A model generated the notes under the pieces. It made no database searches and was not told the DNA's origin. It worked only from the letters and a program-made list of their open reading frames with translations. DNA of 64,000 nt from Paracoccus benzoatiresistens. Its GTDB lineage: Bacteria; Pseudomonadota; Alphaproteobacteria; Rhodobacterales; Rhodobacteraceae. The DNA lies in contig NZ_JAPTYD010000011.1 of NCBI RefSeq assembly GCF_026913015.1, positions 34,220-98,219 on the forward strand, written 5' to 3'. Numbering within the stretch: position 1 is the stretch's first letter; each line of letters starts with the position of its first letter. Made by a program: the position numbers and the translations under genes. Positions 42,682 to 57,713 of the stretch are shown one piece after another.

Positions 42682-45516
42682 TCACTCGGCCGCCTCGGCA
42701 TAGGTTTCCAGCGGCGGGCAGGTGCAGACCAGGTTGCGGTCGCCATAGGCGTTGTCCACCCGGCCCACCGGCGGCCAGTACTTGTCCACCCGGAAGGCGC
42801 CCGGCGGGAAGCAGCCCTGTTCGCGCGAATAGGGGCGGTCCCAGTCGGCGACCAGATCCTCCACCGTGTGGGGCGCGTGGCGCAGCGGGCTTTGATGGGC
42901 CTCGATGCGGCCTTCGGCGACCTCGGTGATCTCGGCCCGGATCGCCAGCAGCGCGGTGATGAAGCGGTCGATCTCGGCCTTGGTCTCGGATTCGGTCGGT
43001 TCCACCATCAGCGTGCCTGCGACCGGCCAGCTCATGGTGGGGGCGTGGAAGCCGTTGTCGATCAGCCGCTTGGCAATGTCGTCCACGGTCACGCCATGGT
43101 CGGCAAAGGGGCGCGTGTCGATGATGCATTCATGCGCGACCCGGCCCCGGTTGCCCATGAACAGGATCGGATAGGCCCCGGCCAGCCGCGACGCGATATA
43201 GTTGGCGTTCAGGATCGCCACGCGCGTCGCCTGCGTCAGACCCGCGCCGCCCATCATCAGGCAATAGGCCCAGGAGATCAGCAGGATGGATGCGCTGCCA
43301 TAGGGCGCCGCGCTGACCGCGCCCTCGCCCGTCTGCGGATCGCCCGGCAGGAAGGGCGCCAGATGCGCCTTGACGCCGATCGGCCCCATGCCCGGGCCGC
43401 CGCCGCCATGCGGGATGGCGAAGGTCTTGTGCAGGTTCAGGTGGCTGACATCGCCGCCGATCTCTCCGGGTTTCACCAACCCGACAAGCGCGTTCATGTT
43501 GGCCCCGTCGATATAGACCTGGCCGCCGTGCTTGTGGGTGATGTCGCAGACCTCGCGCAGGGTATCCTCGAAGACGCCATGCGTGCTGGGATAGGTGATC
43601 ATCACCGCCGCCAGCCTGTTCCCGGCCTTCGCGGCCTTGTCTGAGAAATCCTCCAGGTCGATGTCGCCGTTCGGGGCGGACTTCACCACGACGACCTTCA
43701 TGCCGCACATCTGCGCGCTGGCCGGGTTCGTGCCATGCGCCGAAACCGGGATCAGGCAGACATCCCGATCCTCGCCGCGCGACTTGTGATAGGCCGCGAT
43801 GGTCAGAAGCCCCGCATATTCCCCCTGCGCGCCGCTGTTGGGCTGCATGGAGAAGGCGTCATAGCCGGTGATCTGGCACAACTTGTCGGTGAGGTCCGCG
43901 ATCGCCTCGGCATAGCCCGCCGCTTGCTCGGCGGGCGCAAAGGGATGCAGCGCGCCGAATTCGGGCCAGGTGATCGGCATCATCTCGGCCGCGGCGTTCA
44001 GCTTCATGGTGCAGGATCCCAGCGGGATCATCGCCCGGTCCAGCGCCAGGTCGCGGTCCGACAGGCGGCGCATATAGCGCATCATCTCGGATTCGGCGCG
44101 GTTCATGTGGAAGACCGGATGGGTCAGATAGTCCGTCTCGCGCAGCAGATCCTCGGGGATGGCGGGGGCCTGCGCCGGGGCCGGGGCGTCGGTGATGCCG
44201 AAGGCGTCCAGCAGCCGCGCGATGACGCCCGGATCCGTCGTCTCGTCCACGCTGATGCCCACCCGGTCGCGGCCAACCTTGCGCAGGTTGATGCCGCGAT
44301 GGCGGGCGGCGGCCAGGATGCCGGCCTGCCCCACGCCCACGCGCACGGTGATGGTGTCGAAGAACGCGTCCGGCGCGACCTCGGCCCCCGCTGCCCGCAG
44401 CGCATTGGCGATGGTGACGGCGTGCAGATGCACCCGCTGCGCGATGGCCCGCAGGCCCACGGGGCCGTGGAAGACCGCATAGAAGGACGCCATCACCGCC
44501 AGCAGCGCCTGCGCGGTGCAGACGTTCGACGTAGCCTTCTCGCGCCGGATATGCTGCTCGCGCGTTTGCAGCGACAGGCGGTAGGCCTGGTTGCCCTTGG
44601 CGTCGATCGACACGCCGACGATGCGGCCCGGCATGGCGCGCTTCAACTCGTCCCGGCAGGACATGAAGGCGGCGTGCGGTCCTCCATAGCCCATCGGCAC
44701 GCCAAAGCGCTGCGCGGAGCCCACGGCGATGTCGGCACCCATGGCGCCCGGCTCCCTCAGCAGGCACAGCGCCAGCAGATCGGTCGCCACCACGGCCAGG
44801 GCGCCCGCGTCATGCAGCGCCGCGATGTCGCCGGCCAGGTCGCGGACATGGCCATAGGTGCCGGGATACTGGAAAATCGCGCCGAAGACCGCCTTGGGAT
44901 CCAGATCCTCGGCCGCGCCCTGGATCACCTCGATCCCCAGGGGCGCCGCGCGGGTCTCGATCACGGCGATGGTCTGCGGATGCAGGTTGCGATCCACGAA
45001 GAAGCCGCGCGCTTTCGACTTCGCCTGCCGTTGCGCCATGGCCATGGCCTCGGCCGCCGCCGTCGCCTCGTCCAGCAGCGAGGCGTTGGCGACCGGCAGC
45101 CCAGTCAGATCGGCGACCATCGTCTGGAAATTCAGCAGCGCCTCCAGCCGCCCCTGGGCGATCTCGGGCTGGTAGGGCGTGTAGGCGGTATACCAGGCCG
45201 GGTTTTCCAGGATGTTGCGCTGGATGGCAGGCGGCGTCACCGTGCCATGATAGCCTTGGCCGATCAGGCTGGTCATGACCGTGTTCCTGGCCGCCACCTG
45301 CCGCATCCTGTCCAGAAGTGCTGCTTCCGACAGGGCAGGCCAGTCCAGGGCCGCATCCTGCCTGATCGCCGCGGGCACGGTCTGGTCGATCAGTGCCTCC
45401 AGGCTGTCGGCGCCCACCACCTTCAGCATCTCGGCCATTTCGGCGGGCGAGGGGCCGATATGGCGGCGGTTCGCGAAATCGTCGGGGTTGTAGTCGGTCG
45501 GTTTCCAGCGGGTCAT
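42682..45516 (-). CDS. gcvP: Glycine dehydrogenase (decarboxylating), P protein
   Basis: 944 residues, the fused single-chain form. The pyridoxal-phosphate lysine is at about residue 697 in [16 protein letters not shown]. Other family blocks are [13 protein letters not shown] and [13 protein letters not shown]. It decarboxylates glycine and passes the aminomethyl group to the lipoyl arm of GcvH. ATG 45516 is preferred because GGAGAG lies about 11 bases upstream; an ATG at 45525 is too close to that site. It is the last gene of gcvT-gcvH-gcvP. Confidence 0.97.
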   Translation of the reverse strand: MTRWKPTDYNPDDFANRRHIGPSPAEMAEMLKVVGADSLEALIDQTVPAAIRQDAALDWPALSEAALLDRMRQVAARNTVMTSLIGQGYHGTVTPPAIQRNILENPAWYTAYTPYQPEIAQGRLEALLNFQTMVADLTGLPVANASLLDEATAAAEAMAMAQRQAKSKARGFFVDRNLHPQTIAVIETRAAPLGIEVIQGAAEDLDPKAVFGAIFQYPGTYGHVRDLAGDIAALHDAGALAVVATDLLALCLLREPGAMGADIAVGSAQRFGVPMGYGGPHAAFMSCRDELKRAMPGRIVGVSIDAKGNQAYRLSLQTREQHIRREKATSNVCTAQALLAVMASFYAVFHGPVGLRAIAQRVHLHAVTIANALRAAGAEVAPDAFFDTITVRVGVGQAGILAAARHRGINLRKVGRDRVGISVDETTDPGVIARLLDAFGITDAPAPAQAPAIPEDLLRETDYLTHPVFHMNRAESEMMRYMRRLSDRDLALDRAMIPLGSCTMKLNAAAEMMPITWPEFGALHPFAPAEQAAGYAEAIADLTDKLCQITGYDAFSMQPNSGAQGEYAGLLTIAAYHKSRGEDRDVCLIPVSAHGTNPASAQMCGMKVVVVKSAPNGDIDLEDFSDKAAKAGNRLAAVMITYPSTHGVFEDTLREVCDITHKHGGQVYIDGANMNALVGLVKPGEIGGDVSHLNLHKTFAIPHGGGGPGMGPIGVKAHLAPFLPGDPQTGEGAVSAAPYGSASILLISWAYCLMMGGAGLTQATRVAILNANYIASRLAGAYPILFMGNRGRVAHECIIDTRPFADHGVTVDDIAKRLIDNGFHAPTMSWPVAGTLMVEPTESETKAEIDRFITALLAIRAEITEVAEGRIEAHQSPLRHAPHTVEDLVADWDRPYSREQGCFPPGAFRVDKYWPPVGRVDNAYGDRNLVCTCPPLETYAEAAE

Positions 45517-45630
45517 GATCGCCATCTCTCCAAGACAGTTTTCATCTTGGCGCAAATATCCTCGGGGATTGCCGGCCCGCGCCATCGGTTTTTGGGGGCC
45601 GGCAAGGGGGCAGACAGCCCCCGGGCAACA

Positions 45631-45990
45631 TCAGCCGATCAGCGCCTGATAGGCTGCGTCGTCCATGAAGCCCTCGATGGCCTTGGGATCGGCGGGCTTG
45701 ATGCGGAAGAACCAGGCGGCCTGGGGATCGTCGTTCACGCTGCCCGGCGTATCGGCCAGGGCGCTGTTCACCGCCGTGATCACGCCCGCGACCGGGGCCG
45801 CGATGTCCGAGGCGGCCTTGACGGATTCGATCACCACGACCTCGTCGCCGGCCGAGACTTCGCGGCCTTCCTCGGGCAGTTCGACAAAGACCACATCGCC
45901 CAGCTGCTCGCTGGCATGGGCGGTGATGCCGACCACGATCTCGTCGCCCTCGGCGCGCAGCCATTCGTGGTCTTCGGTGTATTTCAGCAT
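45631..45990 (-). CDS. gcvH: Glycine cleavage system H protein
   Basis: 119 residues, beginning MLKYTEDHEWLRAEGDEI. The lipoylated lysine is in the ESVKAASD motif near residue 60. It shuttles the aminomethyl group between GcvP, GcvT and the L protein. It starts 11 bases after gcvT. The 114-bp gap before gcvP holds two GC hairpins that may tune relative expression. Confidence 0.98.
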   Translation of the reverse strand: MLKYTEDHEWLRAEGDEIVVGITAHASEQLGDVVFVELPEEGREVSAGDEVVVIESVKAASDIAAPVAGVITAVNSALADTPGSVNDDPQAAWFFRIKPADPKAIEGFMDDAAYQALIG

Positions 45991-46001
45991 GGGTCGGCTC
46001 C

Positions 46002-47141
46002 TCAGCGCTTGTAGGACGGGGTGATGAAGGGCAGGGGGGTTATGGCGACCGGAATGCGCTTGCCGCGCAGTTCGGCGTGAACGGTTGCGCCATCGGGAAG
46101 ACCGGCAGGCAGGCGGGCCATGGCGACCGGGGCGCCGACCGACGGCCCGAAGCCGCCCGAGGAAACATGGCCGATGGCCTCGCCCCCCTCGGCCCCGGCG
46201 AAGATCGCCACGCCCTCACGGATCGGGGCGCGGCCCTCGGGACGCAGGCCCCGCCGCACAACCGCCGCACCATCGGCCAGTTCCGCCAGGATCGCATCGG
46301 CGCCCGGAAAGCCGCCGGCACGCGCCCCGCCCGTCCGCCGGGCCTTGGGGATCGACCATTGAAGCGCCGCCTGCGCGGGGGTCACGTCCTTGTCCATGTC
46401 ATGGCCGTAGAGCGGCATTCCCGCCTCCAGCCGCAGGCTGTCGCGGGCGCCAAGGCCGATGGCGGCCACCTCGGGCTGGTCCAGCAGGGCCTGCGCGAAG
46501 CGCCGCAGGTCAGCCACAGGAACCGAGATCTCGAACCCGTCCTCGCCCGTATAGCCCGACCGCGAAACCCACAACTCGATCCCGTTCCAGTCGAGTATCC
46601 GGCTGTCCATGAAGCGCATGTCGGCGGCGGCGGGCACCAGACGCGCCAGCACATCGGCGGCCTGCGGGCCTTGCAGGGCCAGAAGCCCGCGGTCGGTGAC
46701 GGGCGTGACCGTTACCTCGTCCAGGCCTTGCAGATGCGCGATGTCCTGGTGCGCGCAGGCGGCATTGACCACCAGCAGGAAGTGATCGCCCCGGTTGGCG
46801 AACATCAGGTCGTCCAGGATCCCACCCTGGGGGTTCGTGAACAGCCCGTAGCGCTGCCGCCCCGGTGCCAGGCCCAGCACATCGGCGGGGATCAGGCTTT
46901 CCAGGGCCAGCGCGGCGGTTTCCATCTGCCCGTCGCGGGGCGTGACCAGGACCTGGCCCATGTGGCTGACATCGAACAGCCCGGCATGCGCGCGGGTATG
47001 CAGATGTTCGGCCATGACCCCCATGGGATACTGGACCGGCATCTCCCACCCCGCGAAGGGCACCATGCGGGCGCCAAGGGAAAGGTGAAGATCGTGAAGC
47101 GCGGTTCTTTGCAACTCGGTCCGGCGCGGATCGTCGGTCAT
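46002..47141 (-). CDS. gcvT: Aminomethyltransferase, glycine cleavage T protein
   Basis: 379 residues from ATG 47141, which has a near-perfect GAAGGAGGTCAG ribosome site; the same frame is open far upstream through the riboswitch and is not coding there. The folate-binding fold is seen in VPFAGWEMPVQYP, DVSHMGQV and YTGEDGFEI. It releases ammonia and makes 5,10-methylene-tetrahydrofolate. It is the first gene of the operon and lies behind the glycine riboswitch. Confidence 0.96.
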   Translation of the reverse strand: MTDDPRRTELQRTALHDLHLSLGARMVPFAGWEMPVQYPMGVMAEHLHTRAHAGLFDVSHMGQVLVTPRDGQMETAALALESLIPADVLGLAPGRQRYGLFTNPQGGILDDLMFANRGDHFLLVVNAACAHQDIAHLQGLDEVTVTPVTDRGLLALQGPQAADVLARLVPAAADMRFMDSRILDWNGIELWVSRSGYTGEDGFEISVPVADLRRFAQALLDQPEVAAIGLGARDSLRLEAGMPLYGHDMDKDVTPAQAALQWSIPKARRTGGARAGGFPGADAILAELADGAAVVRRGLRPEGRAPIREGVAIFAGAEGGEAIGHVSSGGFGPSVGAPVAMARLPAGLPDGATVHAELRGKRIPVAITPLPFITPSYKR

Positions 47142-47203
47142 CTGACCTCCTTCAAACAGCCGGACAGCCGGCATCGATTGGCGGGCGGATGCCCGAAACG
47201 ATG

Positions 47204-47366
47204 CCCCCTCTGTCCCTGCCCCGACCGGGGCGCCTGAGATCGTTATCCCTTCGGCGGGCCTTTCGGCCACTCTCCAGAGTTTCTGGCGGAAAACGGTCCT
47301 TCTGCCTGAGAGTTCGCCGGGGCGGCTGCTCCTTCGGCACCGGCGCGAGGGCCGGCTTCTCCCGAA
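47204..47366 (-). promoter_or_regulatory. Tandem glycine riboswitch upstream of gcvT
   Basis: On the minus strand two aptamers follow one another. The first, about 47366-47291, has CGGGAGA, GCCGAAGGAGCA, ACTCTCAGGCA and AGGACCG. The second, about 47284-47204, has GGAGAGTG, GCCGAAGGG, ATCTCAGGC and GGGACAGAGGGG. These are the core bases of the glycine-binding aptamer in the usual tandem order. A short stem-loop between the second aptamer and the gcvT ribosome site could be the expression platform. It is expected to turn the glycine cleavage genes on when glycine is high. The rest of the 47142-47504 gap shows nothing else I can name. Confidence 0.93.
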
Positions 47367-47504
47367 TTCCGATGGATGAGAGCTAGCCGGGCGGCGGCGG
47401 CAAGGCAAGCCTTTTGTCTTAACTGGCGCGCGCGCCGGCCGCGCCCTTGCGGCCCTGCCGCAATTGACAGCAGCGCCGCGCGCCCGCAGGGTCCGCGCAT
47501 CATC

Positions 47505-49214
47505 ATGAGGCGGGACGTGTCGCGGAAATTCTTTCAGATCGGCTACAACAAATGCGGCACGACCTTCATCGCCAGGCTGTTTCAGATGAACGGCTATCCG
47601 GCGGTCCACTGGGCCGAGGGCGCCCTGGCCGAGGACATCGCCTGGTCGAAGCTGGCGGGCGTCAGGCCCTTGCAGCCCTGGGCCGACACGGCGGTCGCCT
47701 TTACCGACATGGAATCGGTGCGCTACCTGAACATGCCCGTCATCGAGGCCTTCAAGGAATACCGCTTCCTGGATGAAAGCTATCCCGGCGCGGTCTTCCT
47801 GCTGAACACCCGCCGGATCGAGGACTGGGTCATCAGCCGCTACATGCACCGGGGGGGCAGCTATGCCCGGGCAGTCGCCCAGATCCGGGGCGTGGCGGTC
47901 GGCGATCTGGCCGATCTCTGGGCGGCGGAATGGGAGGCGCATCTGGCCGCCTGCCGCGCCTATTTCGCGAACCGGGCCGAGTTCATCGAGATCGACATCG
48001 ACCAGGCCAGTCCCGGCGATTACCGCGATGCCCTGGCCCCCTGGTTCGACCTGAAGGAATGTCCGCCTCGGCCCGGCGCCGGGGTCAGGTCACGGCGCGA
48101 GGGCTATCTGGCCCAGTTGTCGCGGATGCTGACCGCGCCCCCGGCGACCTGCGGCGCGCAAGAGGACCGCAACCGGATCAACGCAGGCATCGTCAGCGCC
48201 GCCCGTCCCGCTCGGATCATCCCGGCGGATCATTCCGGCGGGTCCGGCCACCAGGCCGTGGTCGATCTGGACAAGGGCGAGGTCCGCGACAGGCGGGGCG
48301 AAATCATGCCGCTGCGCCGTGCGCCGGACGGGTTCTTCTACGCGCATGCCGCGATGCCGCAGCTGCTGCGGATCGCCACGACGGCCAACGACATCGCCCA
48401 AGTGGCGGAGCATGGAGTTTATCACATCGACATGCAGCCGGGATATGCGGGCGGGCAGACCGGCCCGGTCCTGGCCTGTTGTCGCCGCCGGGGGGCGGCC
48501 AATGTCTTCCTGTGGCCGATGCCCTGGATCCACCGGCTGGGCAATGACGGCCATCTGGGCCGCCCCGACCGCATCGACCCGCATTTCCCGCAGAAGCTGG
48601 ACCGCGCCGTCTGGCGGGGCGACCTGTCGGGCCATGTGCCCGGCCCGGACGGCCAGCCCCGCCGCCCCGTGCATCAGGCCGTGGCCGACCTGCTGGCGGG
48701 CGACCTGCGCGCCGGACCCGATCTGCGCGCGTCCACCCGCGTAGCGCTTGCCCTGGAGCACCAGGGATCGCCCGACGTCGATGCGGCGCTGACCCCCGAT
48801 GCGCGCGGCGCAAGGGCGCTGGAGCGGGCGGGGCTGTCGCATCTGGCGGCGACCCGCAGCGGCGACGATTTCCTGCTGTCGCACCGCTATCTGATCTGCC
48901 TCGGCGCGACATCGGGGGCCGAGGACCTTCTGCCGCTGATGAACAGCAACTCGGTCGTGCTGCTGGAGGAGGACGGCTGGGAAACCTTCGCGCGGGGGGT
49001 CGTCCAGCCATGGCGGCACTACATCCCCCTGCGTCCCGGCGCGGGCGACCTGGCCGAAAGGCTGGCCTGGGCGCGGGCCAATCCCGATGCCTGCCAACAG
49101 ATGTCGTCCCACGCCCGCGGCCTGTGCGTGCTGCTGGCCGAACGCCAGGCGCGGCGCGACCAGCTTTCGGCCATCCTGCGCGACTATCGCCTGGCGACCG
49201 GCCAGCCCGCCTAG
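47505..49214 (+). CDS. Fusion of a sulfotransferase-like P-loop domain with a GT90 (CAP10-like) glycosyltransferase
   Basis: 569 residues from ATG 47505. Residues about 8-200 look like a sulfotransferase: a FQIGYNKCGTTF P-loop for PAPS, then FLLNTRRIEDWVISRY as the 3'-phosphate-binding block. The C-terminal about 300 residues resemble glycosyltransferase family 90/CAP10 proteins, ending in SNSVVLLEEDGWETF and QPWRHYIPLRPGAGDL. The natural pairing is surface polysaccharide or LPS decoration by glycosyl and sulfate transfer. No membrane segment or signal is visible. The gene stands alone between the riboswitch and the end of the Calvin-cycle operon. The domain fusion is what I see; the substrates are unknown. 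Confidence 0.7.
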   Translation: MRRDVSRKFFQIGYNKCGTTFIARLFQMNGYPAVHWAEGALAEDIAWSKLAGVRPLQPWADTAVAFTDMESVRYLNMPVIEAFKEYRFLDESYPGAVFLLNTRRIEDWVISRYMHRGGSYARAVAQIRGVAVGDLADLWAAEWEAHLAACRAYFANRAEFIEIDIDQASPGDYRDALAPWFDLKECPPRPGAGVRSRREGYLAQLSRMLTAPPATCGAQEDRNRINAGIVSAARPARIIPADHSGGSGHQAVVDLDKGEVRDRRGEIMPLRRAPDGFFYAHAAMPQLLRIATTANDIAQVAEHGVYHIDMQPGYAGGQTGPVLACCRRRGAANVFLWPMPWIHRLGNDGHLGRPDRIDPHFPQKLDRAVWRGDLSGHVPGPDGQPRRPVHQAVADLLAGDLRAGPDLRASTRVALALEHQGSPDVDAALTPDARGARALERAGLSHLAATRSGDDFLLSHRYLICLGATSGAEDLLPLMNSNSVVLLEEDGWETFARGVVQPWRHYIPLRPGAGDLAERLAWARANPDACQQMSSHARGLCVLLAERQARRDQLSAILRDYRLATGQPA

Positions 49215-49993
49215 AGCGTCGCGTTCAGCGCGCCGCCATCCAGCAGGATGTTCTGGCCGACGATGAACCTGGCCTGCCGGCTGCACAGGAAGGCGCAGGT
49301 CGCGCCGAAATCCTCGGGCGTGCCATAGGTGCCGGTCGGGATTCCCGCCTGCCGCTGGCGCCGTGCTTCCTCCAGGCTGATGCCCTGCTTGTCGCTGACG
49401 CCCTTGTCCAGGCTGTCGGCCCGGTCGGTCGCATGGATGCCGGGCAGAATGTTGTTCACGCAGACCCCGTGCCCCGCCACCTGCCGCGACATGCCCGCGA
49501 CAAAGCCGGTCAGCCCCGTCCGCGCCGTGTTCGACAGGCCCAGCACCGACAACGGGGATTTCACCGATTGAGAGGTGATGTTGACCACCCGGCCCCAACC
49601 CCGATCCATCATGCCGGGGACCAGGGCCTGCATCAGCGCGATGGCCGACAGCATGTTGGCGTCGATGGCCTTGATGAAGTCGTCACGGCTCCAGTCGCGC
49701 CAGTCGCCGGGGGGCGGGCCGCCCGCATTGGTCACCAGGATGTCGGCCTGGCCGACCGCCTCCAGCACCTTGGCGCGGCCTTCCTCGGTGGTGATGTCGG
49801 CGGCCACGGGGGTGACGGAGGTGCCGTACTTCGCGGCGATCTCCTCGGCCGTCCGGGTGATCTCGGCCTCGGTCCGGCTGTTGATGACCAGGTCCACGCC
49901 CGCCTCGGCCAGCGCCTCGGCGCAGCCACGGCCCAATCCCTTAGAGGCCGCGCAAACCAGCCCCCGCTTTCCCCTGATCCCCAGATCCATCAT
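49211..49993 (-). CDS. Short-chain dehydrogenase/reductase
   Basis: 260 residues from ATG 49993, preceded by AAGGGGACGG; two adjacent ATGs make the exact start uncertain by one codon. The cofactor motif is variant (CAASKGLGRGCAEAL), NAGG is present, and catalytic Ser is likely in NITSQS. The usual YxxxK Tyr/Lys pair is not obvious (LSNTARTGLTGF lies in its place), so classical activity is doubtful. The C-terminus has a typical GQNILLDGG. It follows rpe by 50 bp and may be the last gene of the cbb operon. Stops overlap with the convergent fusion gene. Confidence 0.8.
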   Translation of the reverse strand: MMDLGIRGKRGLVCAASKGLGRGCAEALAEAGVDLVINSRTEAEITRTAEEIAAKYGTSVTPVAADITTEEGRAKVLEAVGQADILVTNAGGPPPGDWRDWSRDDFIKAIDANMLSAIALMQALVPGMMDRGWGRVVNITSQSVKSPLSVLGLSNTARTGLTGFVAGMSRQVAGHGVCVNNILPGIHATDRADSLDKGVSDKQGISLEEARRQRQAGIPTGTYGTPEDFGATCAFLCSRQARFIVGQNILLDGGALNATL

Positions 49994-50043
49994 CCGTCCC
50001 CTTGTTGTCCTGCGCCGCAGGGAAGCGCGGGCAGGGCGGTTTG

Positions 50044-50742
50044 TCAAACCGCTTGGGCAAGCCCCCGAGCCGCCTCGCGGATCGTGCGGATGTTCTGCCC
50101 ATAAACCTGCGGCTGGCCGACCGAGCCGCCCTTGAAGACCGCCGATCCCGCGACCAGCACATCCGCCCCGGCCTTGGCCACGACAGGCGCGGTCTTCGTG
50201 TCAACGCCGCCATCCACCTGGATATGGATGGGCCGGTCGCCGATCATGCCGCGCAGGCGGGCGATCTTGTCCACCTGGCTGTGGATGAACTTCTGCCCGC
50301 CGAAGCCGGGGTTCACGGTCATCACCAGCACCATGTCGGCCAGATCCAGGAGGTATTCGACCGCCTCGACCGGCGTGCCGGGGTTCAGCGCGATGCCCGC
50401 CTTCTTCCCGGTGGCGCGGATCGCCTGCAGGGTGCGGTGCGGATGCGGCCCCGCCTCGACATGGGCGGTGATCATGTCGGCCCCGGCCTCGGCATAGGCC
50501 TCGATATAGGGGTCCACCGGCGCGATCATCAGGTGGACGTCCATGAAGGTCCTGACATGCGGGCGGAAGGCCTTCACGGCGGGCGGGCCGAAGGTCAGGT
50601 TCGGCACGAAATGCCCGTCCATCACATCCACATGGACCCAGTCCGCGCCCTGATCCTCGATGGCGCGGATCTCGCGCCCGAAATCGGCGAAGTCGGCGGA
50701 CAGGATCGAGGGGGCGATCTTGATGCTGCGGTCGAAGGTCAT
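50044..50742 (-). CDS. rpe: Ribulose-phosphate 3-epimerase
   Basis: 232 residues. A TIM barrel with [13 protein letters not shown] at the N-terminus, [13 protein letters not shown] (metal and catalytic residues), [12 protein letters not shown] and the late VDGGVD motif. It interconverts xylulose 5-phosphate and ribulose 5-phosphate in the Calvin and pentose-phosphate pathways. In this operon it is the cbbE equivalent, 11 bp after cbbX. Confidence 0.97.
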   Translation of the reverse strand: MTFDRSIKIAPSILSADFADFGREIRAIEDQGADWVHVDVMDGHFVPNLTFGPPAVKAFRPHVRTFMDVHLMIAPVDPYIEAYAEAGADMITAHVEAGPHPHRTLQAIRATGKKAGIALNPGTPVEAVEYLLDLADMVLVMTVNPGFGGQKFIHSQVDKIARLRGMIGDRPIHIQVDGGVDTKTAPVVAKAGADVLVAGSAVFKGGSVGQPQVYGQNIRTIREAARGLAQAV

Positions 50743-50753
50743 AAACGGTTTCC

Positions 50754-51722
50754 CTATTCGGCGGCTTGGCTCATCGCCTGCCCGGTCCTGCGATCCCCGT
50801 CAAGCCTGTCCACCGCAAGGCCGCCCTGGAAGACACGGCTGGCGCGCAGGTCGGGTTCCGTGATGGTGGACAGCGTGTCGGCGTCCAGCGGGCCTTTCGC
50901 CTCGTTGAACAGCCGGTTCGCCTGGCGCAGCCGGGCGCGGTCCAGCGCATTCCTGACGGATCGGGCATTGGCGAAATGGGGCTGGCCCCGCCGCGCGCCG
51001 ATGTATTCGGCCATGGCCACCCGTGCGCCGTCGTCGAGGCGGTAATTCTGCGCGGCCAGCATCCGTTCGGAGATATGCAGCAGTTCCCCGTTCGTATAGT
51101 CCGGAAACTCGATGTGATGGGCGATGCGCGACCTAAAGCCCGGGTTCGAGGCGAAGAAGCGGTCCATCCGGTCGGCATAGCCCGCCAGGATCACCACCAG
51201 GTCGTCACGGTTGTTCTCCATCACCTGAAGCAGGATCTCGATGGCCTCCTGGCCATAGTCGCGCTCATTCTCCGGGCGGTAGAGATAATAGGCCTCGTCG
51301 ATGAACAGCACGCCGCCCATGGCCTTCTTCAGCACTTCCTTGGTCTTGGGGGCGGTGTGGCCGATATACTGGCCGACCAGGTCGTCGCGAGTGACGGTGA
51401 CCAGGTGGCCCTTGCGGACGTAACCCAGGCGGTGCAGCAGGTCGGCCATCTTCAGCGCGACCGTGGTCTTGCCGGTGCCGGGATTGCCGGTGAAGGACAT
51501 GTGCAGCGTCGGCGTTTCCGTGGCCAGTCCCATCTGGCGGCGGGCCTTGTCCACCAGCAGCAGGGCGGCGGTTTCGCGGATGCGGGACTTGACGGGTTCC
51601 AGCCCGATCAGGGTTTCGTCCAGTTCCCGCAGCACGTCCCTGACGCCGCTTTCCTGGAAGGACTGGGCCAGATCGACATGGGTCGGGCGCGTCGGGGCGT
51701 CGGTATCGGCATCTTCGGTCAT
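50754..51722 (-). CDS. cbbX: Red-type RuBisCO activase CbbX
   Basis: 322 residues from ATG 51722 ([10 protein letters not shown]); the longer frame overlaps the cbbS end and is not CbbX-like. Walker A GNPGTGKT is at 79-86, pore-loop-type [11 protein letters not shown] and Walker [12 protein letters not shown] follow, and the C-terminus is helical. It is an AAA+ ring that removes inhibitory sugar phosphates from red-type RuBisCO by pulling on the CbbL C-terminus. It lies directly after cbbS. Confidence 0.96.
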   Translation of the reverse strand: MTEDADTDAPTRPTHVDLAQSFQESGVRDVLRELDETLIGLEPVKSRIRETAALLLVDKARRQMGLATETPTLHMSFTGNPGTGKTTVALKMADLLHRLGYVRKGHLVTVTRDDLVGQYIGHTAPKTKEVLKKAMGGVLFIDEAYYLYRPENERDYGQEAIEILLQVMENNRDDLVVILAGYADRMDRFFASNPGFRSRIAHHIEFPDYTNGELLHISERMLAAQNYRLDDGARVAMAEYIGARRGQPHFANARSVRNALDRARLRQANRLFNEAKGPLDADTLSTITEPDLRASRVFQGGLAVDRLDGDRRTGQAMSQAAE

Positions 51723-51789
51723 GATCGGCCTTTCCGGCAGGTGGCATGAAGGAACCGGGCGGCAGGGGGGTGCCGCCCGGTCCGGACCC

Positions 51790-52209
51790 TCAGGCGTAGC
51801 GCTGCCCTTCGGGTTCGCGCGTGGCATAGCTTTCGATCGTGTAGCGGACCACGCGGCCCTCGCCTTCCTGCCGGACCAGGCGGAAGCCGGGCTCGGTCGC
51901 GGGGCGGTTGACGATGAAGCTCATGCGGATGGATTCCCATCCGGGAGAGGCATCGAAGGCGATGACGCGGATGTACTTGCCGCCGTGTTCCTTGCGGCAT
52001 TCGTTGACCTCGAAGACGACGGCGGCGGCATCCGGGTTGTCGAACATCGGATGCCCCCACATTTCCCAATAGGTGTTTCGGGGATGCGGGTCGTCAGAGT
52101 ATTCCACGGACACGGCCCAACCATTGTCGATGGCGTATTGGGCCTGCACGCGAATGTCGTCATCCGAAAGATCGGGAAGAAAGCTGAACTGTCCTTGGCG
52201 CAGTTTCAT
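51790..52209 (-). CDS. cbbS: RuBisCO small subunit, red type
   Basis: 139 residues, the long form typical of red-type (form IC) enzymes. It starts [17 protein letters not shown], contains [13 protein letters not shown], and has a C-terminal extension ending in [17 protein letters not shown] that forms the beta-hairpin of red-type holoenzymes. It assembles as eight copies with CbbL. A ribosome site (AAAGGACC) precedes the ATG, 53 bp after cbbL. Confidence 0.97.
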   Translation of the reverse strand: MKLRQGQFSFLPDLSDDDIRVQAQYAIDNGWAVSVEYSDDPHPRNTYWEMWGHPMFDNPDAAAVVFEVNECRKEHGGKYIRVIAFDASPGWESIRMSFIVNRPATEPGFRLVRQEGEGRVVRYTIESYATREPEGQRYA

Positions 52210-52262
52210 GGCATGGTCCTTTCGTGGCGGGGGCGGTGCGTGCGACGCACGCACCCTGCGGG

Positions 52263-56820
<4,558 letters not shown>

Positions 56821-56832
56821 GGCATGTCCCCC

Positions 56833-57705
56833 TCAGGCGCGCTTGGCGTCGTCGATCAGACGCAGGATCATCGGCGTCAGGATCAGCTGCATGGCGAGGT
56901 CGGTCTTCGGCCCCGGGATCACGATGGAATTGGCCCGCGTCATCCAGGACCCGGCGATCATCTGGGTCAGGTAGGAGAAGTCGATGCCGCGCGGGTTGCG
57001 GAAGCGGATCACCACCAGGCTTTCGTCGGCCGTGGGGATCCAGCGCGCGATGAAGGGGTTCGAGGTATCGACCACCGGCACCCGCTGGAAGTTGATGTCG
57101 GTCTGGGTGAATTGCGGGCAGATGCAATGCACATAGGCGTGCATCCGGCGCAGGATCACATCGGTCACGGCCTCGGTCGAATAGCCCCGGCTGGCCTTGT
57201 CGCGGTGGATCTTCTGGATCCATTCCAGATTGATGACCGGAACCACGCCGATCTTCAGATCCGCCAGCGTCGCCAGGTTGACCCTGTCATTGACAACCGC
57301 GCCGTGCAGCCCTTCGTAGAACAGAAGGTCGGACCCTTCCTCGAACGGTGCCCAGTCGGTGAAGGTGCCGGGGGCGGTTCCCCATTTCCCGGCCTCCTTG
57401 TCGTCATGGACGTAATGGCGCGTCTCGCCCCGGCCGGTCTCTCCATAGACGCGGAAGATGTCCTCCAGCTTCTCCAACTCGTTGGCATCGAAGCTGAAAT
57501 GGCTGAAGGTCTGGTCGCCCGCGGCCTGACGGCGGGCCAGTTCATCCTTCATCGCCTGCCGGTCGAAGCGGTGGAAGGCGTCACCCTCGATGCTGACGGC
57601 CTTGATCCCTTCGCGACGGAAAATCTGGTCGAAGGTCGTCTTGACCGTGGTCGTGCCCGCGCCGGAACTGCCTGTGACCGAGATGATGGGGTGCTTCTTG
57701 CTCAT
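56833..57705 (-). CDS. prk: Phosphoribulokinase
   Basis: 290 residues, the bacterial (class I) length. The P-loop is in SVTGSSGAGTTTVK near residues 9-22, with DAFHRFDR, HYVHDDKEAG and DLLFYEGLHG following. It makes ribulose 1,5-bisphosphate with ATP and marks a functional Calvin cycle. ATG 57705 is just after fbp; the long upstream open frame runs through fbp and is not coding. Confidence 0.97.
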   Translation of the reverse strand: MSKKHPIISVTGSSGAGTTTVKTTFDQIFRREGIKAVSIEGDAFHRFDRQAMKDELARRQAAGDQTFSHFSFDANELEKLEDIFRVYGETGRGETRHYVHDDKEAGKWGTAPGTFTDWAPFEEGSDLLFYEGLHGAVVNDRVNLATLADLKIGVVPVINLEWIQKIHRDKASRGYSTEAVTDVILRRMHAYVHCICPQFTQTDINFQRVPVVDTSNPFIARWIPTADESLVVIRFRNPRGIDFSYLTQMIAGSWMTRANSIVIPGPKTDLAMQLILTPMILRLIDDAKRA

Positions 57706-57713
57706 GAGGATCC

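Noticed and set aside
45540..45625. Small gene or riboswitch between gcvP and gcvH
   Set aside because: The gap holds two GC hairpins but no reading frame with a ribosome site and no aptamer-like core.
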